A stretch of 64,000 nucleotides of DNA from an uncultured Jannaschia sp. Lineage in GTDB: Bacteria > Pseudomonadota > Alphaproteobacteria > Rhodobacterales > Rhodobacteraceae. A program made the translations under genes and the position numbers. The notes beneath the pieces were generated by a model that did no database searches, had not been told where the DNA came from, and saw only the letters and a list, made by a program, of their open reading frames with translations. Positions within the stretch are counted from its first letter, which is position 1. Each line of letters starts with the position of its first letter. Below, piece by piece: positions 1 to 8,974 of this stretch. Location of the stretch: positions 124,001-188,000 of the forward strand of contig CANLTZ010000003.1 of assembly GCA_947494145.1 (NCBI GenBank), written 5' to 3'.

Positions 1-672
1 GTTCACATGGCGGCCATGGTCGGGGCCCTGGATGCGAAAGTGATGGCAAATACCACCATCTGCGACATCGATTTCGGTCACGGTGTTGGCGCGCGCGCCA
101 GCTGTGCCCGATTTCAAAATGGTTACCTCGGCACCGCTTTCCACACGCACCACGTGGTGATGCAGCGGGTCGCCCGTGCCGGTGGTGCGGATGTGAACTG
201 GCTTTGCGACTGGGCCGGTGGCCCGGATCACCAGGCCATCGGCAGCAAAGGCCGTGTTCAGCATGGCAAGCGGGCGCGCCACGGGGCGTGAGCCTGCAGC
301 TTCCAGCACGCCGTAAAGGTCCCGGGCCCAATGAATATCGGCTTCCCCGGCTTGGGCCAGGGTCGAGATTTCCAACCCGTCGGGCAACGTGTCGGGCAAG
401 GTGATCCCGGCTGCGTCGATGGTCACGGTGATCGTGTCGATCCCCTCCCATGGGTCGCCATCGCTTGTCGGCGTGCTGATCGCGGGGCTGGGCGCCACAA
501 GTGCCGTGGGGTCAGTGTAACGCCAGTATTCGTCACGGCGTCCGGGCATGCCGACGGCTTTTAGACGCGCCAACGCATCCTCACGGGCGCGGCCCAGCCA
601 GCCCCCGCCCGCCGGTACGGTCAACGTGGCCAACCGGTCTTCGGTCGCCGTCATTTTGGCTTCGGCCACCAT
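1..672 (-). CDS. sufD: SufD, Fe-S cluster assembly scaffold subunit (partial, C-terminus outside window)
   Basis: SufD partners SufB and the ATPase SufC in the cytosolic SufBC2D complex that builds Fe-S clusters. An open frame of 224 codons starts at ATG 672 and runs off the left edge without a stop; family members are usually about 425 aa, so roughly half is seen. The N-terminal half contains the family-typical segment GRRDEYWRYTDP, and further on a beta-helix-like stretch. The start codon overlaps the sufC stop by one base (TAATG), showing translational coupling. A second in-frame ATG lies at 654. Identity rests on the sequence style plus the invariant position after sufC. Confidence 0.9.
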   Translation of the reverse strand, partial: MVAEAKMTATEDRLATLTVPAGGGWLGRAREDALARLKAVGMPGRRDEYWRYTDPTALVAPSPAISTPTSDGDPWEGIDTITVTIDAAGITLPDTLPDGLEISTLAQAGEADIHWARDLYGVLEAAGSRPVARPLAMLNTAFAADGLVIRATGPVAKPVHIRTTGTGDPLHHHVVRVESGAEVTILKSGTAGARANTVTEIDVADGGICHHFRIQGPDHGRHVN

Positions 673-1427
673 TACGCCACCTCGCCCAGCAGGTCGCCAT
701 AGCCGTTGCGTTCCACTTCCAGCGCCAGTTCGGGGCCGCCGGTTTTGACGATGCGTCCACCGGCCATGATGTGGACGACATCGGGTTTGATATGGTCCAG
801 AAGCCGCTGATAATGCGTGATCACCAGGAAGGCCCGCCCCGCATCGCGCAGCGCGTTCACCCCTTCGGAGACCAGCTTCATCGCATCCACATCAAGCCCG
901 GAATCGGTCTCATCCAAGATGCACATCTTGGGCTCCAGCATGGCCATTTGCAGGATTTCGTTGCGCTTCTTTTCGCCGCCCGAAAAGCCCACATTGACGG
1001 GCCGTTTGAGCATATCGGCGTCAATCTTGAGCATCTTGGCCTTTTCGCGGATGACTTTCAGAAAATCCCCTGCGCTGATCTCAGCCTCACCCCGGGCCTT
1101 GCGCTGCGCGTTCACGGCGGTGCGCAGGAACGTCATGTTGCCCACGCCAGGGATTTCGACCGGATATTGGAACGCCAGAAAAAGGCCTGCGGCGGCGCGC
1201 TCTTCTGGCTCCATCTCAAGGATGTCTTCGCCTTCCAAAGTGGCGGCACCATCGGTCACCTCATAGCCGTCGCGGCCCGACATCACGTAGCTGAGCGTGG
1301 ATTTACCCGACCCGTTCGGCCCCATGATCGCGTGGACCTTGCCTGCTTCCACCGTCAGATCGACGCCTTTGAGGATCTGCTTGTCCTCATCTTCCAGCTT
1401 CACATGGAGGTTCTTGATCTCAAGCAT
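672..1427 (-). CDS. sufC: SufC, Fe-S assembly ABC-type ATPase
   Basis: Cytosolic ATPase of the SufBC2D complex; ATP binding and hydrolysis remodel the SufB-SufD scaffold. 251 aa, normal length. Walker A GPNGSGKST at residues 36-44, ABC signature SGGEKKR at 149-155, Walker B/catalytic Glu in LDETDSGLD at 171-179. The start at 1427 is chosen because the upstream in-frame extension (to 1694) reads through the neighbouring small gene and a purine-rich Shine-Dalgarno sequence (AGAGGAAAAG) sits just before this ATG. The stop overlaps the sufD start (TAATG). Confidence 0.97.
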   Translation of the reverse strand: MLEIKNLHVKLEDEDKQILKGVDLTVEAGKVHAIMGPNGSGKSTLSYVMSGRDGYEVTDGAATLEGEDILEMEPEERAAAGLFLAFQYPVEIPGVGNMTFLRTAVNAQRKARGEAEISAGDFLKVIREKAKMLKIDADMLKRPVNVGFSGGEKKRNEILQMAMLEPKMCILDETDSGLDVDAMKLVSEGVNALRDAGRAFLVITHYQRLLDHIKPDVVHIMAGGRIVKTGGPELALEVERNGYGDLLGEVA

Positions 1428-1440
1428 TTCTCTTTTCCTC

Positions 1441-1791
1441 TCAGCGCTTTGTCGCGCGACGTTTATCCTCGAACCGCACCAATTCGCCGCGCCCGCGCGC
1501 TGCGGCCAGACGCCGATCCGTTTCTTTCCTGCGGTAGGCATCGGTTTCATCCGAAACCTCGGTTCGGCACCGCGCCTCGGCCCGTTCCAACCCGTTGAGC
1601 GCGGCAGCAAATACAAGTGGGCCCAACAGAGTGCCCACTTTCGCAAGCGGGTATCCGTCAGAGGCGAACAACACGTCCAAGACCCCACCCCCAAATGCCC
1701 CGACCACCATCGCGGGAAGCAGCAGATGAAACCCGATGCGCGGCAAGGCGCGGATAACCTCCCAAGGGTGCGGAATGCGAATATCCTTCAT
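1441..1791 (-). CDS. Small membrane protein of the suf operon, function unknown
   Basis: 116 aa from ATG 1791; a GTG five codons upstream (1806) is a possible alternative start. The protein begins MKDIRIPHPWEV, carries two hydrophobic stretches (about residues 18-40 and 48-65), then a charged, Arg/Glu-rich C-terminal tail of about 45 residues that is probably cytoplasmic. It lies 13 bp upstream of sufC and 14 bp after the YbjQ-like gene stops, so it is co-transcribed with suf. I do not recognise a characterised family; small membrane proteins at this position are common in Rhodobacteraceae suf operons. No function is inferred beyond the operon context. Confidence 0.75.
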   Translation of the reverse strand: MKDIRIPHPWEVIRALPRIGFHLLLPAMVVGAFGGGVLDVLFASDGYPLAKVGTLLGPLVFAAALNGLERAEARCRTEVSDETDAYRRKETDRRLAAARGRGELVRFEDKRRATKR

Positions 1792-1820
1792 ACCGGCGCG
1801 GCCCACCCGTCCTGTCTGCT

Positions 1821-2135
1821 TCAGCCTTCGACAGTCACGGCCGTGCCAGAGGCCGAGACCATTAACATGTTGTTGATGACCTCATAGTCCAGATCGACGC
1901 CCACGACGGCATTGCCACCCACCTCGCGCGCGCGGTCTTCAAGTTCCCGCATGGCGGTGGAGCGGGCCTTGTTGAGCGACTTTTCATAGGCGCCCGAACG
2001 GCCACCGATGATGTCCGTGATCCCGGCAAAGATGTCGCGAAAGACATTGGCGCCCATGATGGCCTCGCCGGCAACGACTCCGTGATAGGCGGTGATGCGG
2101 CGGCCTTCGATACTGGGGGTGGTGGTGCAGATCAT
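1821..2135 (-). CDS. YbjQ/UPF0145 family protein
   Basis: 104 aa, the usual length of the YbjQ (UPF0145, putative heavy-metal-binding) family. The fold-typical pattern is visible: an N-terminal strand ending in [21 protein letters not shown], a helix with [19 protein letters not shown], then [30 protein letters not shown]. The biochemical role of the family is unsettled; metal binding is inferred from family naming only. Its ATG overlaps the stop of the preceding DUF2513-like gene by 4 bp, and it sits inside the suf operon, a plausible setting for a metal-handling protein. Confidence 0.85.
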   Translation of the reverse strand: MICTTTPSIEGRRITAYHGVVAGEAIMGANVFRDIFAGITDIIGGRSGAYEKSLNKARSTAMRELEDRAREVGGNAVVGVDLDYEVINNMLMVSASGTAVTVEG

Positions 2136-2494
2136 GGCAATTCAATCCCAATACGTTCGGTTACCTTCTGTTTGCCAAGCGCGACCGCGATCTGAGCGCG
2201 CTTATCAATCGTCTGCATCCCTGCCCTACCCGCAATTGCCTTCGTCCGGTTCCAGGTCGTGCCGTTACGGATGGTCTGAATGAAGTCATGCTCGGAACTT
2301 GTGATGCGGGCATAATGACCAGCGCGAGCCACGTAGACCACTAAGCCCGCATCAACGGCCAGCATACAATGGTAGGTTTTCTTCCTTTCTTCGGAGGACG
2401 CATCGTCTGTGTGGCCATCGGGATCAAAGAGATAATCCTCTGCGGCCTCCATCTCGAATAAAAGCTCTCGCAGGTAGTCATCGTCGCGCTTCAT
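2132..2494 (-). CDS. DUF2513-like small protein between sufB and ybjQ
   Basis: 120 aa from ATG 2494; the longer open frame upstream of it only shadows the 3' end of sufB. The N-terminal [17 protein letters not shown] and the central segment [21 protein letters not shown] resemble DUF2513, a family with winged-helix-like features often found in mobile or defence-adjacent settings. The start lies 1 bp after the sufB stop and the stop overlaps ybjQ by 4 bp, so it is locked into the suf transcript. It is not a standard component of SUF operons. No catalytic residues can be named; function unknown. Confidence 0.75.
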   Translation of the reverse strand: MKRDDDYLRELLFEMEAAEDYLFDPDGHTDDASSEERKKTYHCMLAVDAGLVVYVARAGHYARITSSEHDFIQTIRNGTTWNRTKAIAGRAGMQTIDKRAQIAVALGKQKVTERIGIELP

Positions 2495-2495
2495 A

Positions 2496-4007
2496 TTAGC
2501 CGACGCTCCCCTCCAGCGAAATCGCCACCAACTGCTGCGCCTCCATGGCGAACTCCATGGGCAGGGCTTGCAGAACTTCCTTGCAGAACCCGTTAACGAC
2601 AAGGGCGACGGCCTCCTCCTCATCCATCCCGCGGGAGCGGCAGTAGAACAACTGGTCGTCATCCACCTTGGACGTCGTCGCCTCATGCTCGACGCGGGAC
2701 GAGTTGTTTTTAACCTCGATGTAAGGGACGGTATGCGCCCCGCAGGTCGACCCGATCAGGAGGGAGTCGCACTGCGTGTAGTTGCGGCTTTCTTTCGCCT
2801 TTGGGTGCATCGACACGAGCCCGCGATAGGTGTTCTGCGCATGGCCCGCGCTGATCCCCTTGGAGACGATCCGCGACCGGGTATTCTTGCCCAGATGCAC
2901 CATCTTGGTGCCCGTATCGGCCTGCTGGTAATTGTTGGCGATGGCGATGGAATAGAATTCGCCCACGCTGTCATCGCCACGCAGGATGCAGGACGGGTAT
3001 TTCCACGTCACGGCCGAGCCGGTTTCCACCTGCGTCCACATCACCTTCGACCGTGCGCCGCGGCAATCGGCCCGCTTGGTCACGAAGTTGTAGATACCAC
3101 CCTTGCCGTGTTCGTCGCCCGGATACCAGTTCTGTACCGTGGAATACTTGATCTCCGCATCGTCGAGCGCAACCAGTTCCACCACGGCGGCATGAAGCTG
3201 CGCGATGTCGCGCTGCGGCGCCGTGCAGCCTTCCAGGTAAGACACGTAGGAGCCTTCGTCGGCGATGATCAGCGTGCGTTCGAACTGGCCGGTATTCTCT
3301 GCGTTGATGCGGAAATAGGTCGACAGCTCCATCGGGCATTTCACACCCTTGGGGATGTAGACGAAGGACCCGTCCGAAAAGACCGCCGAGTTGAGCGTGG
3401 CGTAGTAGTTATCCGATTGCGGCACGACGGAGCCCAGATACTTCTTCACTAACTCGGGGTGATCCTTGATCGCCTCCGAGATGGAACAGAAGATCACCCC
3501 CGCCTTGGCCAGTTCTTCCTTGAACGTCGTCCCGACAGATACAGAGTCGAAGACGGCATCGACGGCCACCTTACGATCTTCCGGGCCGGGTTCCACACCC
3601 GCCAGAAGCGCCTGTTCTTTCAGCGGGATACCCAGCTTGTTGTAGGTCTCCAGCAGCTTCGGATCGACCTCATCCAGCGACTTTGGCTTTTCCGTCATCG
3701 AGGCCGGGCGCGCATAATAATACTGGTCCTGGAAGTCGATTTCCGGGTAATCGACCATGGCCCATTTCGGCTCTTCCAACTGGACCCAGCGCCGATAGGC
3801 CTGCAGCCGCCACTCAAGCATCCATTCCGGTTCTTCGTTCTTTTCCGATATCAGGCGGACGATATCCTCGGACAGCCCCTTGGGGGCATATTCCATCTCG
3901 ATTTCGGTTTCCCAGCCGTGCTTGTAGGTTCCCGACAGGGCTTTGACCTGTTCGACGGTCTCCGCGTCCACGCCGTCCTTCACCTGGATGTCATCCAAAG
4001 CCGTCAT
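2496..4007 (-). CDS. sufB: SufB, Fe-S cluster scaffold protein
   Basis: Core scaffold of the SufBC2D complex on which Fe-S clusters are assembled from sulfur delivered by the desulfurase. 503 aa, full length. The C-terminal beta-helix contains the family motif around Cys413 in QCDSLLIG, and 29 residues later Glu442 in [10 protein letters not shown], the spacing seen between the essential Cys405 and Glu434 of E. coli SufB; His441 is also present. The start codon overlaps the stop of the cysteine desulfurase gene by 4 bp (ATGA), so the two are translationally coupled. Confidence 0.97.
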   Translation of the reverse strand: MTALDDIQVKDGVDAETVEQVKALSGTYKHGWETEIEMEYAPKGLSEDIVRLISEKNEEPEWMLEWRLQAYRRWVQLEEPKWAMVDYPEIDFQDQYYYARPASMTEKPKSLDEVDPKLLETYNKLGIPLKEQALLAGVEPGPEDRKVAVDAVFDSVSVGTTFKEELAKAGVIFCSISEAIKDHPELVKKYLGSVVPQSDNYYATLNSAVFSDGSFVYIPKGVKCPMELSTYFRINAENTGQFERTLIIADEGSYVSYLEGCTAPQRDIAQLHAAVVELVALDDAEIKYSTVQNWYPGDEHGKGGIYNFVTKRADCRGARSKVMWTQVETGSAVTWKYPSCILRGDDSVGEFYSIAIANNYQQADTGTKMVHLGKNTRSRIVSKGISAGHAQNTYRGLVSMHPKAKESRNYTQCDSLLIGSTCGAHTVPYIEVKNNSSRVEHEATTSKVDDDQLFYCRSRGMDEEEAVALVVNGFCKEVLQALPMEFAMEAQQLVAISLEGSVG

Positions 4008-5038
4008 GTCCGTCTCCTGTCTCTGAGCCGACGGAACGTGTCCACGAACCGCTCAAGCTGTTCTCTTGTCACGCCCGGCCCGAGGCTGACCCGGATCGCG
4101 CAATCGGCTTCACCCGGCCCGTAGCCCATCGCGCGAAGCACCGCGCTTTCGCGGACCTTCCCGGACGAACAGGCCGACCCCGCGCTGACCGCAAAGCCCG
4201 CCAGGTCCATCGCCATTACCTGGGTCTCACCCTTCCATCCGGGGGTGATCACGCAGGATGTGTTCGGTAACCGTCTTGATTCTTGTCCGACAAAAATAGT
4301 CGGACCAGCGACTTCCTCAAGACTTGTTTCTAGAAAAGTTCTAAATTCACCGATTTCGTCCCAAACACCCCGTTCCAGATCGGTATTCGCCGCCTCTGCC
4401 GCGGCCCCGAAGCCAGCGATCCCGATTATGTTCTCGGTCCCCGACCGCCGGCCCATCTCCTGACCACCGCCTTTGATCTGAGATACGACGTCCAGGCCCC
4501 GTCGGATCACCAAAGCCCCGATGCCCTTGGGCCCGCCCAGCTTGTGGGCCGAGACCAGCGCCATCTCCACGCCGCTCCAATCGAAGGCCAAGGGAACCTT
4601 TCCAAAGGACTGAGTCATGTCGCTGACGGCCAGACCTTCGGGCAAACTCTGCATCACGCCCGTTTCGGAATTGGCCAATTGCAAGACACTCTGCCCCGGC
4701 GCGTCCACATTGACCTGGCCCGCATGGTCCACCGCCAGGGCCCCATCGCCCCAGGCGGCCACGGCCTCATGCTCCACCGGCGCCGAATGCAGGCCGCGCC
4801 CCGCCATGGCGAGCGCGGCGGCTTCCGTTGCCCCCGACACGAAGACCACATCGGCCGCTTCGGCCCCCAAGGCCCGTGCCACTTGGCCCCGCGCCCGCTC
4901 CACCAAACCCTTGGCCACCCGCCCTTCCCCATGGACAGAGGATGGATTTCCCACCACATCCATGGCCGCGACCATGGCGTCCCGCGCCTCCGGTCGTAGC
5001 GGCGCCGTCGCGTTCCAATCCAGATAGACGCGCTCCAT
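4004..5038 (-). CDS. Cysteine desulfurase (class V aminotransferase, NifS/IscS-type)
   Basis: PLP enzyme converting cysteine to alanine and passing persulfide sulfur to the SUF scaffold. 344 aa, slightly short for the family. PLP-binding lysine in SAHK (K166) followed by [10 protein letters not shown]; catalytic cysteine C290 in [10 protein letters not shown], the flexible-loop type of group I enzymes rather than the RxGHHC loop of group II SufS. It sits second in the operon, 64 bp after the iscR stop; that spacer carries one copy of a dispersed repeat. A dedicated SufS is often found further down Rhodobacteraceae suf operons, beyond this window. Confidence 0.92.
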   Translation of the reverse strand: MERVYLDWNATAPLRPEARDAMVAAMDVVGNPSSVHGEGRVAKGLVERARGQVARALGAEAADVVFVSGATEAAALAMAGRGLHSAPVEHEAVAAWGDGALAVDHAGQVNVDAPGQSVLQLANSETGVMQSLPEGLAVSDMTQSFGKVPLAFDWSGVEMALVSAHKLGGPKGIGALVIRRGLDVVSQIKGGGQEMGRRSGTENIIGIAGFGAAAEAANTDLERGVWDEIGEFRTFLETSLEEVAGPTIFVGQESRRLPNTSCVITPGWKGETQVMAMDLAGFAVSAGSACSSGKVRESAVLRAMGYGPGEADCAIRVSLGPGVTREQLERFVDTFRRLRDRRRT

Positions 5039-5045
5039 CTCGGGC

Positions 5046-5089
5046 CCTCATCTTGCCAAAAGTACCTCGGGGAGTCGGCCTTGGCCGAC
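5046..5089 (-). repeat. Dispersed hairpin-plus-core repeat, copy C
   Basis: Read on the minus strand: a perfect 7-bp hairpin GTCGGCC-AA-GGCCGAC (5089-5074) followed by CCCCGAGGTACTTTTGGCAAGAT and GAG. The core matches three other intergenic copies in this window (near 8883, 48873 and 56002). It fills most of the 64-bp spacer between iscR and the desulfurase gene, and could act as a partial terminator or processing site that separates regulator from operon expression. Confidence 0.75.
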
Positions 5090-5102
5090 GGGGGCAGCGG
5101 CC

Positions 5103-5561
5103 CTATTCGTCCACCACCTCGAAAAGCGAGGGCACAGCAGGACAGGGCGTCAATTCGTTCTGCACGACATCCGACAACCGCGTCTGATGCAGGAACACGT
5201 AGACATTGGCCGAAAGCGATTCCCACAGACGGTTCGTCATGGACTGCGCCCGGCTACCCGACACTGCGCCCTTGGCCCCGGCACCCGTTTCCATCGCGGA
5301 AACAGTCTCATCTACCGCCTCCAAAATATCTGACACCCGGATCTCAGACGCTGACCGGGCAAGGCGATACCCGCCCCCTGGGCCGCGCACGGAATGGACC
5401 AATTCGGCCCGGCGCAGCTTGACGAAAAGCTGTTCCAGATAGGGCAGCGAAATATCCTGCCGTTTCGAGATCTCGCCCAGCGATGACAGCGCCCCATTGG
5501 GCTGCATGGCCAGGTCGGCCAACGCCACCATGGCGTAGCGGCCCTTGGTGCTCAGCTTCAT
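5103..5561 (-). CDS. iscR: IscR, Rrf2-family Fe-S-responsive regulator
   Basis: 152 aa Rrf2-family transcription factor, first gene of the suf operon and presumably its autoregulated controller. The N-terminal winged helix begins MKLSTKGRYAMVALADLA, followed by the recognition region around ISLPYLEQLFVKLRRA and RGPGGGYRL. The region where E. coli IscR has Cys92, Cys98 and Cys104 reads ETGAGAKGAVSGSR with no cysteine; the only cysteine is C140 near the C-terminus. Single-cysteine IscR proteins are established for Rhodobacterales. The start at 5561 is the family start; the long upstream extension is antisense to the hydrolase gene. Confidence 0.93.
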   Translation of the reverse strand: MKLSTKGRYAMVALADLAMQPNGALSSLGEISKRQDISLPYLEQLFVKLRRAELVHSVRGPGGGYRLARSASEIRVSDILEAVDETVSAMETGAGAKGAVSGSRAQSMTNRLWESLSANVYVFLHQTRLSDVVQNELTPCPAVPSLFEVVDE

Positions 5562-5624
5562 CGCCCTGCCTCCGTTGACCTTGGCGCGGGGGGCGCATAA
5601 CTCTCCCGCACCCGCGAGCCCGGC

Positions 5625-5653
5625 AGATAGCCGCCCGCGCGATACCGCGTCAA
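5625..5653 (-). promoter_or_regulatory. Candidate sigma70 promoter of iscR-suf
   Basis: On the minus strand TTGACG (5653-5648) and CTATCT (5630-5625) are separated by 17 bp, about 65 bp upstream of the iscR ATG. The -35 is a good match, the -10 moderate. The spacer is GC-rich and imperfectly dyad (CGGTATCGCGC), where an autorepressor could bind. Inferred from sequence only. Confidence 0.4.
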
Positions 5654-5666
5654 TGCAGGAGCGACC

Positions 5667-6320
5667 ATGCCCGAAGTGATCTTCCCCGGACCCGAGGGCC
5701 GCCTCGAAGGCCGCTATCACCCGCAGAAGGTCAAGGATGCCCCGATCGCGATCATCCTGCACCCCCATCCGCAATTCGGCGGGACCATGAACAACCGCGT
5801 GGTCTATAACCTGCATTACGCCTTTATGGACCTCGGCTTCACCGTCTTGCGCTTCAACTTCCGCGGTGTGGGCCGCAGCCAGGGCGAATACGACCAGGGT
5901 ATCGGTGAACTCAGCGATGCCGCTTCGGCACTCGATTACCTGCAAAGCATGAACCCCAATTCCAAGCATTGCTGGGTGGCGGGCTTTTCCTTTGGCGCCT
6001 GGATCGGGATGCAGCTTCTGATGCGGCGGCCCGAAATCACCGGCTTCATCTCCGTCTCGCCGCCTGCGGACCGCTACGATTTCAGCTTTCTGGCGCCCTG
6101 CCCGTCTTCGGGCCTTATCATCAACGGCGCCGCCGATCGCGTGGCGCCACCCGCCGATACGACGACACTGGTCAACAAGCTGCATGAGCAGAAGGGCATC
6201 ACGATCACCCATGAAGAAGTCGAAGGCGCGGGCCACTTCTTCGAAGACCCCCATATGGACCCGATGATCGACAGCGTGAAATCCTACGTCTCTCGCCGCC
6301 TGACCGAGACCACCCGCTGA
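5667..6320 (+). CDS. Alpha/beta hydrolase (COG2945-like)
   Basis: 217 aa cytosolic alpha/beta-fold hydrolase. The nucleophile elbow is GFSFG with Ser108; the oxyanion-region motif LHPHPQFGGTMNN (residues 31-43) and NFRGVGRSQG (64-73) are typical of the COG2945 group; Asp in GAADRVAPP and His190 in EGAGHFF complete a triad. Natural substrate unknown. It is divergent from iscR; the start is preceded by GCAGGAGCG. The 105-bp gap contains the inferred suf promoter. Confidence 0.88.
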   Translation: MPEVIFPGPEGRLEGRYHPQKVKDAPIAIILHPHPQFGGTMNNRVVYNLHYAFMDLGFTVLRFNFRGVGRSQGEYDQGIGELSDAASALDYLQSMNPNSKHCWVAGFSFGAWIGMQLLMRRPEITGFISVSPPADRYDFSFLAPCPSSGLIINGAADRVAPPADTTTLVNKLHEQKGITITHEEVEGAGHFFEDPHMDPMIDSVKSYVSRRLTETTR

Positions 6321-6490
6321 CATCCACGCCTCCGATGCGACGGGCCTCGCCGCGTTTCTCACTTTCCCGGTGCACAGATTGGGAAAGATGACCTGACCTG
6401 TCGCGGTGCTTGTCGCGGCGATCCTCTTGCGTAGCGCACAGGAACGCGGTTGAACGCCCCTGCCCCCGCGCGCCCCGAACGGAGACACCC

Positions 6491-6907
6491 ATGGCCCTCG
6501 CAGACGACCTCGCCAATCAGCTTGCCGCCGACGTGATCCGCCATGTCGATGCCACGGGCGACGAGGACATCATTACCGCGATGGCCCGCGCCCTCGGAGA
6601 CCAGTCGCAGACTTTGCAGGAAGCCTTCGTGACCTCCGTCCGGGTGCAACGCGCCGCACAACGTGCTGCGGAAATGCTGGCCGCCCGGCGCGAGGAAATG
6701 GACCTTCCGCCCCTCGAAAGCGAGGCACCAACCGGCGCGGCCCCGATGGCGCGGCCCCTTCCTGCCGCGACGCCATCCCGTCCCCGGCCCCGTCCGGCCG
6801 CAACCAAGAAAGACGTGGAAGCGAAGACCACAGAAGAGCCGCCCGAAGAAAAGAAAGACGAACCCGCCGCCAAAGGGCCCTGGGACTTGGACCTTGACGA
6901 CCTATGA
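6491..6907 (+). CDS. Conserved hypothetical acidic/Pro-rich protein
   Basis: 138 aa from ATG 6491, chosen because GGAGACACCC precedes it and the upstream extension is Arg/Cys-rich shadow. The N-terminal half (about 1-75) is predicted helical and contains MALADDLANQLAADVIRH; the rest is a low-complexity Pro/Lys/Glu linker ending in an acidic-hydrophobic tail GPWDLDLDDL. No known family recognised. Such a disordered protein with a short C-terminal binding tail could be an adaptor. The stop overlaps the next gene by 4 bp (ATGA), so expression is coupled to the HD-domain enzyme. Confidence 0.75.
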   Translation: MALADDLANQLAADVIRHVDATGDEDIITAMARALGDQSQTLQEAFVTSVRVQRAAQRAAEMLAARREEMDLPPLESEAPTGAAPMARPLPAATPSRPRPRPAATKKDVEAKTTEEPPEEKKDEPAAKGPWDLDLDDL

Positions 6908-7476
6908 GCATGGCAGACCTGGATGCGCGCATGGCCTTCCTGATGGAAGCCGACCGCCTGAAATCGGTTGTCCGCGCCACGCGGCTGACGGATGAATCGC
7001 GCCATGAAAACAGCGCCGAGCATAGCTGGCACCTGACGCTCTTCGCGTTGACCCTGGCGCCCCATGCTCCACCCGGGGTGGACCGCGATCGCGTCATCCG
7101 TATGCTCATCCTTCACGATCTGGTGGAAATCGACGCGGGCGACACGCCGATCTTCGGCGAAGCGGGCGCGCAAGCAACCGATGAGCAGGCTGCCGCTGAC
7201 CGTATCTTCGGCCTACTACCGCCAGACCAGGCCGCGGAATTCCGCGGCCTTTGGGATGAGTTCGAAGCCGCCGAGACACCAGATGCGCGCTTCGCCAAAT
7301 CCTTGGACCGCTTCCAACCGCCAAATCTGAACCTTGCCAATGGCGGCGGGTCGTGGCGCGATTTCAATGTCGGCGAAGATGATGTGCGCGCCCGCGTCGG
7401 CACAAAGATCAACCACGGCGCCCCCGCGCTCTGGTCCTGGCTATCGCCCCGGATCTCCGCCTTCTTCAACCGCTGA
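6904..7476 (+). CDS. HD-domain phosphohydrolase (YfbR/5'-nucleotidase-like)
   Basis: 190 aa HD-superfamily metal-dependent phosphohydrolase. Metal-ligand pattern: EHSWH (H40), the HD doublet at residues 71-72 (LILHDLVEIDAGD), and a distal Asp in SLDRFQPPN. The layout RHENSAEHSWH resembles YfbR/HDDC2 deoxynucleoside 5'-monophosphatases, so nucleotide phosphate hydrolysis is likely but unproven. It overlaps the preceding small gene by 4 bp. Normal length for the group. Confidence 0.85.
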   Translation: MSMADLDARMAFLMEADRLKSVVRATRLTDESRHENSAEHSWHLTLFALTLAPHAPPGVDRDRVIRMLILHDLVEIDAGDTPIFGEAGAQATDEQAAADRIFGLLPPDQAAEFRGLWDEFEAAETPDARFAKSLDRFQPPNLNLANGGGSWRDFNVGEDDVRARVGTKINHGAPALWSWLSPRISAFFNR

Positions 7477-7615
7477 TCGGGCGCCGTTGACCCCAGGCAA
7501 ACGAATCAAACTGTGCGCTCGGATCAACATGTCGGTATGCGACGGCATACCACTGGCCCCTGATCCCGGAATGCGTTAGGAGAGCGGCGCAACGACCAAC
7601 CGTTCAGAGGCCCCC

Positions 7616-8824
7616 ATGACCAAGATCAAGGTAGAAAACCCCGTCGTCGAACTCGACGGGGATGAGATGACCCGCATCATCTGGCAGTTCATCAAAGACA
7701 AGCTGGTTCTGCCCTATCTCGATATCGACCTGCTTTACTACGATCTGGGGATCGAAGCGCGCGACGAAACCAACGACCAGATCACCATCGACGCCGCCGA
7801 GAAGATCAAAGAAGTTGGAGTCGGCGTAAAATGCGCGACCATCACGCCCGACGAAGGCCGGGTAGAAGAATTTGGCCTCAAGAAGATGTGGCGGTCGCCC
7901 AACGGCACGATCCGCAACATCCTGGGCGGCGTGGTCTTCCGCGAGCCGATCATCTGCTCCAACGTGCCACGCCTCGTGCCTGGCTGGACGCAGCCGATCG
8001 TCATCGGCCGCCACGCCTTCGGAGACCAATACCGCGCCACGGACATGAAATTCCCCGGGCCGGGCAAGCTTTCCATGAAATTCGAAGGCGTCGATGGCAC
8101 TGTGATCGAGGAGGAGGTCTTCGATGCCCCCGCCTCGGGCATCTATATGGGCATGTACAACCTGGACCAGTCGATCATCGATTTTGCGCGGGCCTCGTTC
8201 AACTACGGCCTCAAGCGCAAATACCCCGTCTATCTGTCGACCAAGAATACCATACTCAAGCAGTATGATGGCCAGTTCATGATCCTGTTCCAAAAGGTGT
8301 TTGACGAGGAATTCGCCGACAAGTTCAAGGAAGCGGGTATCACCTATGAACACCGGCTGATCGACGACATGGTTGCGGCTGCGATGAAGTGGTCCGGCGG
8401 CTATGTCTGGGCGTGCAAGAACTATGACGGCGACGTGCAATCGGACACTGTGGCCCAAGGTTTTGGGTCGCTCGGCTTGATGACGTCCCAGCTGATGACG
8501 CCTGACGGCAAGATCGTGGAGGCCGAAGCCGCCCATGGCACCGTCACGCGCCACTACCGTCAGCACCAAGCGGGTAAGGAAACATCGACCAACTCTATCG
8601 CGTCGATCTTTGCCTGGACGGGCGGGCTAAAGCACCGCGCCAAGCTTGACGACAACGCACAATTGAAGAGCTTCGCGGAAACCCTTGAAAAGGTTATCGT
8701 GGATACCGTGGAAAGTGGGCATATGACCAAGGATCTGGCTTTGTTGGTCGGCCCCGATCAGAAGTGGCTGACGACCATGGGGTTTCTGGAAAAGATCGAC
8801 GAAAACCTCCAGGCCGCGCTCTGA
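7616..8824 (+). CDS. icd: NADP-dependent isocitrate dehydrogenase
   Basis: 402 aa, the homodimeric eukaryote-like type (subfamily II) typical of alphaproteobacteria; oxidatively decarboxylates isocitrate to 2-oxoglutarate in the TCA cycle. N-terminus [21 protein letters not shown]; phosphate/substrate loop [12 protein letters not shown]; metal ligands in the [14 protein letters not shown] segment; NADP-region [12 protein letters not shown]. The start is at 7616 after AGAGGCCCCC. The upstream 139 bp hold no gene. A strong 10-bp hairpin 6 bp after the stop probably ends the transcript. Confidence 0.97.
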   Translation: MTKIKVENPVVELDGDEMTRIIWQFIKDKLVLPYLDIDLLYYDLGIEARDETNDQITIDAAEKIKEVGVGVKCATITPDEGRVEEFGLKKMWRSPNGTIRNILGGVVFREPIICSNVPRLVPGWTQPIVIGRHAFGDQYRATDMKFPGPGKLSMKFEGVDGTVIEEEVFDAPASGIYMGMYNLDQSIIDFARASFNYGLKRKYPVYLSTKNTILKQYDGQFMILFQKVFDEEFADKFKEAGITYEHRLIDDMVAAAMKWSGGYVWACKNYDGDVQSDTVAQGFGSLGLMTSQLMTPDGKIVEAEAAHGTVTRHYRQHQAGKETSTNSIASIFAWTGGLKHRAKLDDNAQLKSFAETLEKVIVDTVESGHMTKDLALLVGPDQKWLTTMGFLEKIDENLQAAL

Positions 8825-8830
8825 CGCTTA

Positions 8831-8855
8831 TCCGGCAGCCGTCTTGGCTGCCGGA
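8831..8855 (+). terminator. Hairpin after icd
   Basis: Perfect 10-bp inverted repeat TCCGGCAGCC / GGCTGCCGGA with a 5-nt loop, directly after the icd stop. It is followed by CGAAAG rather than a T-run, so it may be an mRNA-stabilising or Rho-assisted structure; a second hairpin of repeat copy A follows. Confidence 0.55.
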
Positions 8856-8860
8856 CGAAA

Positions 8861-8914
8861 GCGAGGGGGCCAGCCCCCTCGCACTCCCCCGGAGTATTTT
8901 CGCCAGGATGAAAG
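8861..8914 (+). repeat. Dispersed hairpin-plus-core repeat, copy A
   Basis: A 9-bp hairpin GCGAGGGGG/CCCCCTCGC (8861-8882, 4-nt loop) is followed by ACTCCCCC and the core GGAGTATTTTCGCCAGGAT (8891-8909) then GAAAG. The same hairpin-then-core order is found in copies B, C and D. It lies downstream of icd. Confidence 0.8.
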
Positions 8915-8974
8915 GGCGACCTTTTCGGGGCGGCGCCCGCTAGACAGGTTACTCCGGTGCCATAGGTCCGCGAT

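Noticed and set aside
2568-3452. 294-codon plus-strand frame
   Set aside because: Antisense to sufB; no ribosome-binding site or conserved motif.
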